Positions 10,201 to 22,200 of a stretch of DNA of 25,049 bases are shown in pieces. The position numbers were made by a program, and so were the translations under genes. The notes beneath the pieces were generated by a model, which searched no databases, was not told where the DNA came from, and saw only the letters and a list, made by a program, of their open reading frames with translations. Position 1 is the stretch's first letter; each line of letters begins with the position of its first letter. The DNA is from Reticulitermes lucifugus (lineage: Eukaryota; Arthropoda; Insecta; Blattodea; Rhinotermitidae): assembly GCA_026260175.1 (NCBI GenBank), contig JAKCWW010003261.1:1-25049 (forward strand), given 5' to 3'.

Positions 10201-13200
10201 TGCACAGAAGCAAAGAAAAAGAAATGGCTTTGCATGTACTGAACCTTAGTATTAAAAGAAAAACCACAATAAAAATGCTGGATGGACTGCAAGTAAAAGT
10301 GTCAATGTTAAAGACATTTTAAGAGTGTCAGTTTGTATCAAAAGGATGTTGCCCCTGCAAAAAATTGTACAGGCAAGTTATACATGGCCATTTATTTATA
10401 CAGCAGTGGGTATATACCCTCTGTTTGACAACAAGATAACAGACAGCTAATTCAAAACGTGACTGCATACTGATATTGGCCATATACTTAACTTATAGCC
10501 TGGAACCTTGACTATTGGCATTACCCCACTATGTGCTGCAACACTTTTGCCAGATGAAAATTTGTCTTTCTTCTGAAAGTGCTGGACATGCCATAGCAAA
10601 GCTGGTTTCAGACTACACTCTAACCTACATAACACCGCAACTAAGGGGAAAGTAGCGTGTGATAATGTGGTGGAGTCTGTAAAATTTAAGAAAGCATATG
10701 TGACCACCAACAAATGCATATGTAGCACAAATGGGCAGCAAAGGAACACACATACAAAATTTGATTGGAAAACCTTAAAGAAATACAACAGTTGTGATAT
10801 GTAAGAATATATGTAGGATAATATTAAAATAAATGTTTAGGAAATAGGACATGTGTAAACCAAGTCACAACAAGAGTTTGATCTGGGGATTTTGTGAACA
10901 AAGTAAATTCCTAGATTCTAAAATAATACAGGGAATTCTTGGATCATCTGAGAAGCTATCAACTCAAGGAAAACTGTGTACCACATAATTAGTTAAATTA
11001 CCTTGGTAAATGTGTCATTAAACAGGGAGTACTCCAGCGGAGTACTGGCCGGAACTGGAACTGCTTGCTGTTGCTGCTGTGACTGTTGCTGGTCAGCAGG
11101 CTGATTCAGAGGAGTACTGCTTCTACCCTGGTTGCTGGAACTTGCAACAGAAGGCACAACAGGAGCAGTGGCAGAAGGTACTTGAGTGGGTGGATTTGCC
11201 ATAGAAATAGGACCTGTTAATGGGAATGGTGCTTTGCCAGGAGTCATCTGGTACTGCCCAGGGATGCTAGGGGGGGCAGATGCAGCAGGCAATGGCCTGT
11301 GGTGTTTGGGTGATGGAACAGTGGATGCTGTTGCAGTTATGTTTACCTGCTGCTGACAGGAACCCTGGGAAGGTGCGAATGTGGTGGACACAGACTGTGT
11401 TGTCCCCATCTGGAAGTGAGTTGTTCGAGACTTTCCAGAAACAGTCACAGAAGCAACAGCAGATGGAAGCTGCAAGGTCGCTGTAGCTTCTGTCAGCTTG
11501 GCAGCAAAAGTCTGTGTGGTTGTACTTGTGACCATCTTTGTTGGTTTTCCAGAAGTCATGATTGCAGTTGTGTATGACATTGTGGTCTTTGTGTTGGATG
11601 CAGCTGCCATCTGTGCTGCTGCACGTTTTTCAGCTACAAAAATATGAAACATTTCACACATTATATACGGAAAGAAGATCCCATATATTTACTGACCAGA
11701 TTTTTATTTAGCCTAATGCAATGAGCTCAGAATATAAACACTCAACAGGCATGCAAATCTCATCTTACTCTATGATGCACAATGAAGGTATAATAAACCC
11801 TCTGCAATTTCCATGGCACTGCTATTCTGAAATCTAATCATTCTGTTCAATATGTAACTATACAAAGTAATCATTTTGGGTGCAGTACATAAACTGCTTT
11901 TTAGTCAGAGTAAAGTAAAGGTAAAGTTGTCCCTGTGCACATCATATAGGCGCACAAGAGGAGTAGAGGTAATAGCTCCACATATTTTTAGCCTTGACAC
12001 CAGATGGATGTGAATGGTCAGCTTCACACCCTGGGGAATGAACCTCCACTGGGCACCCATAGCCAGTCTTTGGGGTTATCATTTTCATTTTTGTTGGGGT
12101 CAGAGGATTCAATAACAACTTGTTAATTAATTAATTCAGATGCCAATGAGGTATAAAATGGAAAAGATTTCCTTCTCCAGATAGCAATGCTTAACAAATA
12201 ATATGCAGTATATACAAGAACACAAGATGGTCTTTTAAGCCCCAAAACTATGGGTCTTATACACAAGGCACAAAATGTGAACCTTAAATTCCACTTGATG
12301 TTTGAACTGCAGTGCATCCCTTAAACTATATCGCCCTAAAGGGACAACAGTCTCCTCTAGTACGTAATCTTTTATGCTTGAAAGAGAAAACACTGTCCTG
12401 TTATGTCATTATGTTATTTAAGTTTTCTGTATTCATTACGATGGAACTCTTATCATCTTATTTGTCTTAAATGCTTCTATAGGTTTAAGGGATTGTCTGA
12501 GGTTTACTTCCAATTCAACTGCCCACTTCTGAGCAGTAGTTTTGTTTACTAACACCCTTATGATTCTTGTAACAGTCATTTTTTATAGAACTATCCAAGC
12601 AGCATTTTTATTTTGCTGTTTATCAAACCATTGAAATAAGATGGATAAGTATGAAGTCCCTTCAGAAACATCTCTGCTTATTTCACAAACTCTTTTCAAA
12701 ATCCACATCCACTTGGCCTGTCAGAGAATGAGTCACCACTAGAATCACATTCCTTGTAGATGTTTAACAAAAATCATGTGTTGTTCTTTGGTATATACCA
12801 TATCATCAACTGCTATTGCTCAGCTGAATTTCCTGCAGTGATATGTTATGTAACACTAAGTTTCTCTGAGAGGAGAAAAACCAAAATGCTAAGTGGAAGA
12901 TAGACATAAACATGAAATTATAACATACAAAAATTACAGATTCCTACAATTAAGAAATAAGGGAAGAGAATATCAACTGCAATCAATGTGTACTGAATCC
13001 TAATTATAAGTATTTAAGACTGATAAAAATTAACCTTTATCATCCTACAAAATCATATGCTGGTCTTTAAATGTATGGCAAATGGCCTGGTATGCCATAT
13101 GCTGGTCTGTGTGTGTTTACTTGGTAGCAATTTAAATGTCCACACTATGTCAAAAAAACTCAGGCTGTCACCAGATAAAATTGGCATTTAAATCCATCTC

Positions 13201-16200
13201 CTAAAGGTTAAAGAGCAGGAAAATGATTTTCTTCTGGTTTATCAGAATGCAAAAAATTGTCAGAAGACACTTCTGTACCAGTCACTTCAGGCTCTGACCA
13301 GTCAGAAATATGAATCTTGACCCGTGAAGATGGGACCGATACGTTGTCCCGAAACGTCGGTAAATAATTACCACACGACGCCGTGTAATTACCCAAAAGA
13401 CCACAGATTACAGTCAGAAATATGACCACATGCTGCATTACACTCTAAGAGATATATATATTAGCACATCACTGAAACAAAATATCTGACTTTCGATAAC
13501 CCAGAGTCCCATCATTCAGTACACACCAGAATACTGTGTCTCCTGTACACAATGAAATGATGATTAGCTTTCACACTTAGTACCACAATGTACTTCATAC
13601 CTTCGCTCACAGATTTCTGTACTGATACTCTCAGAAACTTAAACAAGAAGTGCAAATACATTTAAAAGGGATTATAAATCAAGCTGCATAAAAGAGGGGG
13701 ACTGTTTTAAAACATTAAGTAATGGTAGAAGGAAACTTTCTTAAAAGTGTGTAATTTTTATTTGCACTTTTTAGCTTATATAATGTATAAATGAAACTTA
13801 TAACACAAAGAGGTACACAATTGGGCATTTAAACTTAAAAAATTCCTGGCCATAATGAAGTTGGAATTTAAAAGGCCATATGATAAAGATTAACTCCCAC
13901 CCTCATTATTTCCAATTGAAAGTCATTCTTAGTATATGTAATTAACACTGATATTATAATATCATGCACAGTGGGACAGAACGGCCAAAACTAACTCACA
14001 CTACGGCAAAGTTGCCAGAATCGAGCTTAACATCACACACCACATGCTGCAGCTAATGCAGCATGAACACCAGCAACTCGGGCTACTTACATGGGTGATA
14101 ATACCATAAATGATGTTCTGGATTTAAATTAAACTCAAAACTTAAAATTTTAATTGAAAATTTAGGGTTGTCTTATGTGCAAAGTCACCTTGTATGTCAG
14201 TATATGGGCTAGAGTAGTCTTTTACAAACTTACCAGCAGCCACAAGGCGAGGAGCAGTGCCTCTTGTTACTGGAGGGGGGAATGACCCTGCAAGTTTGGT
14301 TGATGATGTTGAGCGCAGAGTAACCAGTGGTACTGGTGCTCCAACAACTGAAATGAACAGTCAAGTAAGCACCACAGAATTCGTGTATATTGCCAGTTAT
14401 CAGCCGTGCAGGCATCACACTTTTTAATGTAAAGCAACACAAATTCATAACCTTACCAGCTGAGACAGGCTTCACCAGCAATGATGTGGGACCGACACCA
14501 AGAACACTCACACTACTACTTGACTTAGATGCAGACGATTTGGCTTTAGACGTCTGAAACACAAAACATATTATAATCTTTGTAATAATGTACCAACTTC
14601 ATTCCTCTGAGTATTTAACAGGAACATAGATCCCAAAATTCATTTAAAAAATGTTACAAATCTTATGCTTCTGACACATTTCAATGGCCCCAAGAATACA
14701 AGATAGCTTCATTTAACACTAAATGCTTCAGCACCCAGTATGTCTGTGACCAGGTTAACTGTATCTAATCAAGCCTACGTGAACTGACTCAGCCTGCAAC
14801 GCAGATTCTGCTGAGGCTGCCATGATCTAATCTACATGACGCTCAGAGCCAGTTTTATATTGTGTGCAATTAACATAAACATTACAAGATGTAACACACA
14901 AAATGTTTAAATTGAAACGCTTCCTGTCTCATGTCTTCGTCAAAGAGATGTCACATGCAAGTGTTACTCAGTTATTATTACAACAATCTGCAAATTCCTG
15001 AACAGACCATAGCAGTGAGCAGGGGCAATGTCACTCTTTAAGTTTCTGACATAACTTGTAATTCTGAGCCTAAGGTATGTCACTTGTGGAAGAAACTTAC
15101 CACTGCTGAAGACTTATCCCATGACGATACTGACACAACAGCCAGCTTGGTTGATTTTGGCAGCATCTGTAGGATATCCACATCTGGATCTTTTATTAGT
15201 GCAGTTATCAAGGTGTGAGCTTGGCGAGTTGCTTCAGCAGAGCCCCTGAAGCAGGAATACACATGTTAGTCCAAATAAGGAGATGGAAGTCTCTCCAAAA
15301 AGCTTTATAGATGCAGAAGCAACCATGTGATGGCACTGCTCATTATTTTGTGGTTTCTAATACACAAAATAAATCCATATCCTCCACACAGAAGAGAAAT
15401 GCTGTTCTGTTTGGCTAAATGTACAATGTTTGCCACCTCTTTTAACACAATCACACCCAGTTAGCCAAACACAGTACACAGAGTACACATGTGTTGTGGT
15501 AGCAAGAACACAGCAGAATAGTGAATTCATACATATGACATTCTGTTACTTACTTAATTGTGATTATTCTTTCTCCTTGTCCTTTGCTTTGTTTCTCCAC
15601 CTCAATATGTGCTCCTGTGGCTCCTCGAATTGCATTAATATTGCTTCCTCCACGACCAATCACTCGGCTTATTGCATTCAATGGAACAGACACCTTTTTG
15701 GACCTAAATGGGGAATTTAAATACCTACACCAATCATTAGAATGCTCAACACATTACAAGTAAATGTTTTAGTTTCACAGTTTGCATCATTACAAAGTAA
15801 CTTCACCTGTTAAGACAGAATGGAACAATGTTTAAAGCTTTCATATACATGAACCTGAACAGTCTGTAACAGTCTTACATCTGCTTGGTTTTAGTACATA
15901 CTGAAAGCTTTGCTGGACAGGAATGCCATAAAACTTGGTCAGCTTTGTCAGCTTTGCCATTAATGTCAGTGAACTTGTAGCCATAATAGCATGATGGAAA
16001 TTTTAAAAATTTAAGCCCGAAAATGTGAAAGTTCCATAAACTTGGAACTGTGCGTTGAATGGTGATAAAAAATATTATGTTCAATTTACTTCAATTGTAA
16101 AACAGAAAAGAAAATCTCACTGCATGATACAAAACAAAGGGGTTACTTATTTATTTTTATTTATGTATGGTTTATTTACTGAAATGTCAATGTCAGCAGC

Positions 16201-19200
16201 TCAGCCTACAAAGCACTGAATGGTAAGATAACATGAGAATACAAATCAGAAAGGAAGCAGACATGGCTTAATTAGAAGTACCATCCCAGCATTTACCTTG
16301 ACAGGTAGGGAAGAACATCATTCAAAGTAGCCAATGTCCCAGTCATAATTGAAACTGGGCACCTCCCAGATACAAGTCATTTTCTTGATCAAAGAATTAA
16401 CTTCCAACAAGCCAACGGTGTCATATGCACATTAACAGTAAGTATAACCCTGCCACCTTAGGGCTACCAACCAGTCTCTGAATTATACCATTTTTCCCTT
16501 CCCCCCCTCCCCCACACTGCTGTTTTTCGTGTGCACAGTTTGAAAAAAATGACATCATGCATTCTGTGGGATGCATAACTTGGTGGATGATATGTGGTGT
16601 CCCAACACATGAAGTTACTTTCCATGTAGTCAAAATTCATGCACACTCATTATATAGTGCTGATATGAAATGCAAGTTTGGCAAGTTTGAATTTATACAC
16701 TTTTAGGATTCATTATTTTCTTACACTTTCACTCTACTGGATATTCTCATAACATTTACATACTAATATTTACATTTAACCCTATGACTGCTACTGTAGC
16801 ATTTTTCACATTTTGGATGATTGTTATAAGAGTCATGCTGCATTATTAGCTCCAACTTTAGTGATCACTGACATTTCTAACATCCTAAGTGTTCAGAATA
16901 TCATGCATTATCTGCCATTCTACTTTAGTGTTGTTCTTCTTACATTATCCTGAAGTGACATGACCACATGCCTATTTAGCATTCAAAAGGGTAAAAAAGA
17001 TCTGGCAATTATGAATGACTTTACTTTTTTGGGATATCTGAGTTAAGGAAAAGGAACTGTCTCAAAGCCTTTATTAGTTCCTTATAATTTAAACTGCCTG
17101 TTTCTTTATGTAGCATCTGTTATAAGTTGTACCTGTAATTTAAATTTGATTTGTAAAAGAAACAGCATTAGCTAGTCCCTGTAACTCAAGCTCACTCCAG
17201 CCAGAATGGACAGAGCAGGTAATTTATGCTCAGGATGGTATGGAAACTGTACCAGCAGCAAGTCAGTGCTGCCAAAACACAAGTAACAATGAAGGTTTAA
17301 ACACGTACCTTCAGTTTTCAAATCCTATATTTTATCCAAACCTGGTGTATGTGAATATAACTGAATTCTAAGTTATACTTTTGATACTAAAAAGGGGCCA
17401 CAGGGAACCCTTTTGTTATGAAACTGGACCATCAATCAAATCATATATCATGAGGGGCAGACTTAGAGTTCCTATCATACTATAGCAGGGATTCTCAACC
17501 TATGCATTGTGAATGTTTAATCACAATTATTTATAAACATTCATTGCTCTATGTTGGTATATACAGAAACAAAAGTTTTGCATAAAGACTGCATTGATAT
17601 AAGTTACATTAAAACAGAATTAGTTTCTTTTTTGTTGTTCTGTCTGCCATAACTAGGAGTAATCAAATACTTTTGCTTCATGATTATCTGCTGCAATAGC
17701 AGCACCTGCTTCTCTTCCTGCTTTTGTTCATTCTTGAACATCGGTTATTACTGGTATATATTTATTATTTCAATTTAAAATTTCATGCAGTGATTGAATG
17801 TTCAAGATTCATGTCCTCTGGGATGTTACACTGTGCTGGCCGGTAAATACTTTAACACTGTTTTGCAGGAGAGTAGTGCCTCCAAAATGTCAGCAACTAT
17901 TTACCGGCTGACACAGCAAAACACCCTGGAAGACTAGAATCTTCATAACACCACTATCAGAACCTCAAATCTCACATGAATAAATGTCATCATTTTGTTA
18001 ATTTCTGGGTTAACTATATTTACAGAAGATATTTATGCAAATTTTGAATGTGACTTAAGAAAAATTACTACTGTTTGCTTTATGCCAGTGGGTTTGAAAA
18101 TGAGAATTATTTCTACTGGGTTTTCTGGGTTGGCTTTTTTTGTTTGTTAAATCGCACTTTACTTAAGACTGTGGTGTTTACATGTCATAAAATTATCTAT
18201 CTGGTATTTACTAACTTTAGCAGTCTACTCATAACAAAAAAATGACTCACTGTTTGTTGCTGCACACTGCCTTTAATTTGTCAGTTATGAGATTAAAGTA
18301 TCCTGGCACTATTTGCATTGTTTATGCAGTTTAAGCACAGATGCACACAGGAGACTACACTAATTACACACACACACACACACAGTTACAAGTATTAAGG
18401 AACAGCCTATTAAACACGTGTGCTACAAGAAACAATTTCTTTACCTCATTAGATTTTAAAACAAGCATGAAGCGTGAGGAATTTTGGTAGTCCATATAAA
18501 CTATGAACAATCTGTATGCTTACTGGTACCACATTCTTAGCATATGTCTTCCATAACAATTTTTAAACACAGACTCTGCAAAATATATGTTGAATAAAAT
18601 GTACCAATACTACAGATGTTTAAGGATTTGTAAATTTCTCGAACTAATGTCAATTCAGTGCAACTCATGCAGATAGGAGAGGAGTGTCATTAAATCAGTG
18701 TTGTAACGGTACTAACAATTTAGGGTCTGAAAGTTTCATTTTTCCAATTTTAAACACTGCCTGTTATTTATAAGCCTGGCATGTTTGAATAAGAGAAGTA
18801 TTACTATGCTCAATGAAAAGTGTGCTTGACCTGTTGACAACCTTACTGTTCAGACAGATGACATGTAAGGATTCTTCTCCACAGATGCAATATTTTATTA
18901 CAATTGCTTTTAAGTAGAAGAAATTCACAATTTAAAAGCAGAAAATTACCAGTGTCAGCAGTAAAGTAGGTAGATTTAGATATAAACATTTCATGGGCGA
19001 GTTTTATATAGTCAATAAATGTAATGCTTTACTAAAACTGTTTTAGTTAAATTAGTGCACAATTCAAAAGCAGAAACTGAATAGTGTATTCAGCAAAATG
19101 TGCAGAATTTGTTTACAAATGTCCCATTTGAATTTCTTCACTGCACAGCTTGCGATATAAGAAATGCACTACAGCTCATTTCCATGAATTTGCATTAATG

Positions 19201-22200
19201 TAATTTCAAACTCTGCACCACTGTATTCACACATTTGCACAAGGCACGCCAGCAGCCTGTTTACTTCAAATTAATGTTACTGTAATTTCAAACTTGACAG
19301 TATTGCAGTGTGCACTAGCAGCCTGTTTACATAAAACATAAATTACTGTAAATTCAAAACCCGCAGTACTGCACTCTTGCACTTATGTATGGGCCGCAAG
19401 CAGCCACTCAACATGCAACTCGCATTATTGTACGTTCAAACTATGTGGCAATGTATTCTTACATACATCAGCTGCTTTTACACAGCACTGTGGCTCTTGC
19501 ATTTATTTATCTTCTAGAAAAGGATCGCATGTATTTTATGCAGCAAAAGCATTCTCTACAAGTAAAACTACAGCCACAAAGCAGTAAAAATAATCCTGTA
19601 TTTGTACACCATAGAAAGAAACATACGTGTGGCAAGCTTCAGAGGACAGTCGAGCAAGACTCTTGTATATCCCTATCATCACTGCTACAAATTTCACTAC
19701 TATCACTAATATGACACTTAAATGAATCATTTGGATAGTCCAAAATATCCTCCTCTCAATAGTGTGCCTGTGAATGCCACACTTACACATGACACGACAT
19801 GTTAAAATTTTAAGTTCTCTGAATGCGTGGTCCCATATCAACGGCAAATCCTGATATGTAGGTCACGTCTAGCAAAACGGTACAATATACCTCATTGCGT
19901 ACCCTTTTGCTACACGTGACTTTCGGATCAGGATTCACCATTGTCTCATATACAGTAAAATCACCAATACACAGACAAATATTTTGATATCTACAAAAGT
20001 AGAAATACCAAAATCCAATGTAAATGGCTCAACAAAAACCTTGAGCTAGCAGCACAAAACGTATATACAGATTATAAGCTCTCACTCCAGCCAGAGAAGT
20101 AAAACACTTTTACAAGTATAGCAGCTTGGGTTACAGACAAGAACAAAGAACCAGTCATACACCAAATTGCAGATCCATGTTTTGTGTATATGCACATACA
20201 GTTTCCTTCCACCTAACAATATGGAAAGACTAATGAACACTGCAGCTGAAGGACCATTAAATATGCACCAGTAAAGCAAATAAATAATGCCTAAAAATGG
20301 ATACACATACATATACCAACAGCAAGAACAAAGCCTTATCAACTAAGCTGTACCATAAGATACTTTGTAACAAGACACATGCCACCAAGGACAGATTAAC
20401 TTATACGCACAGGTCACTAAGCACCACTGAAACCAGCACAGCAGATGAGAGGCAGGAGGTCACTATTGCTTACCGAGGTTGGTGTCGAAGGGCCAAGCAA
20501 ACAGTTGCATCACAAACTGATTTATGTTTCTGATTTACATTCTGTGATGATGTAAAATAACAATACATAATATTTCCATGAGGTTGTGCTGTCCCAAGAA
20601 AAAGCCTGCTCCATTCTCTTTATCATCTTACAAGATCTCCTGTATCTGTGTCTTGCTCTCCTCTACAGCTTCCCTTACTTAGTCCCTCCACCTTATACAT
20701 GGTCTTCCCAATGCTCATTTATTCACATTCCATTTTGATGACCTCAAATTGTAATATCATCCATATGTACCATCTATCCATACCACTGCACCCTTAATTT
20801 GACAACTTTTTTGTTTGTAGCAATTGTACTTTCAGACCATTTTGTGACAAATTTTTGAATTTTATCTCCTTTTGTTATTCCTGTCGATGGTTCTGTTCCA
20901 CATTCCAAAACTGGCAACTGATATGTCCCATACGAGGTGCTATCCAAAAGTACCCGAAATGTATCAGAAAAAAAAAAGCAGGCACACTCAAAGTCCTAAT
21001 TGCCACCATCCCCTTCAAAGTAGTCCCCTTGGGAGCATACACAATGATCCCCAATGTTTCTGCCACGATCGGAAGCTGTCCTGGAAGTCCTTTTGTGTCA
21101 GCGTCTTCAGTACCTTCTGCAATTCGGCCTGGATCTCCTCTACGGTGTCAAATCTTCGCCCTTTCAACTTGATTTTCGTCTAGAGGAAGAAGAAGAAGTC
21201 ACAGGGGGCTAAATCAGGCGAGTAAGGGGGGTGGGGGATGACCCTCATGTTTTTGGAGGCCAAAAAATGCTGCACAGCTAAAGCAGTGTGCGCAGGTGCT
21301 TTGTCGTGATGGAGCACCCAGTTGGTCGTGCGCCATTGGCCTGGCCACTTCTCCTCCCTAAGCCACCTCAGGACGTCTCAGTAGAACTTTGCAGACAGTC
21401 TGACCTGGAGGCATGAATTCCTTATGGATAATCCCGTCAATATCCAAAAAGCAGATCAGCATTGACTTCACGTTGCTTTTCGCTTGCCGCACTTTCTTCG
21501 GCCGGGGTGAAGATGGACACTTCCACTGGGACAATTACTGTTTTGTTTCAGGGTCATGCCCATAAATCCAACTTTCATCACCAGTTATGACCTTGGAAAG
21601 GAAGTCTGGGTCATTTCTGACCTGCTCTTTAAGTTCCATGCAGACTTCCAGCTGATGTTGCTTCTGGTCGTCAGTCAGCAGCCTTGGCACGAATTTTGCA
21701 GCAATCCTCCTCCTGTTGTCTTTGTCCGACAAAATGTGCTGGCATGTTCCATATGACAGTACCAAAATGTTGCAAACGTCTTGGATTGTTCACCTACCGT
21801 CCTTGCGGATCACCTCACGCACTTTTGCAACATTTTTCGGCGTTATGCCGGTTGAAGGTCGTCCAAAACGTTCCGTCGTCAACTGACCTTTGGCCATTTT
21901 TAAACCAGTTAAACCAGTCGTAGGTTTGCGTCTGACCCAAAGCGTCATTGCCAAATGCTTGTTTAATCATTTGGTGAGTTTTTGCCGCACTCTTGCGAAG
22001 TTTGAAGCAAAACTTGATGCAAACACGCTGCTCCTTCACGTCCACCATTTCAACGAAAAAAAATTTGCAAAACGGCACAAACACGTTATAAAAATGCGTA
22101 GATCCAAAGAATGTTTACACTTAGCATGAAGCCATGTCGCACACTGCTTCACAAAGGATACATGCAGTGCTACCAGGTGCCACTATTCCATACTAAAACC

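Noticed and set aside
10447..10788. Minus-strand 113-codon frame with a hydrophobic N-terminus
   Set aside because: No recognisable family, no splice sites linking it to mask, and AT-rich intron context; it is probably chance.
13208..13438. Minus-strand 76-codon frame [20 protein letters not shown]... with a signal-peptide-like start
   Set aside because: Much of it is read across the 97-bp insertion and its duplications, so the frame is an accident of the insertion.
14043..14065. Perfect 9-bp hairpin as a microRNA precursor
   Set aside because: The stem is far shorter than the roughly 22-bp duplex a microRNA precursor needs, and flanking bases do not extend it.
14230..14562. Minus-strand 110-codon frame read straight through 14230-14562
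   Set aside because: It crosses a 109-bp intron with good GT/AG sites. The spliced version keeps phase with both neighbouring exons and restores Mask-like sequence.
20872..21183. Plus-strand frames of about 103-105 codons at 20855-21183
   Set aside because: They read antisense to the mariner transposase and its left end.
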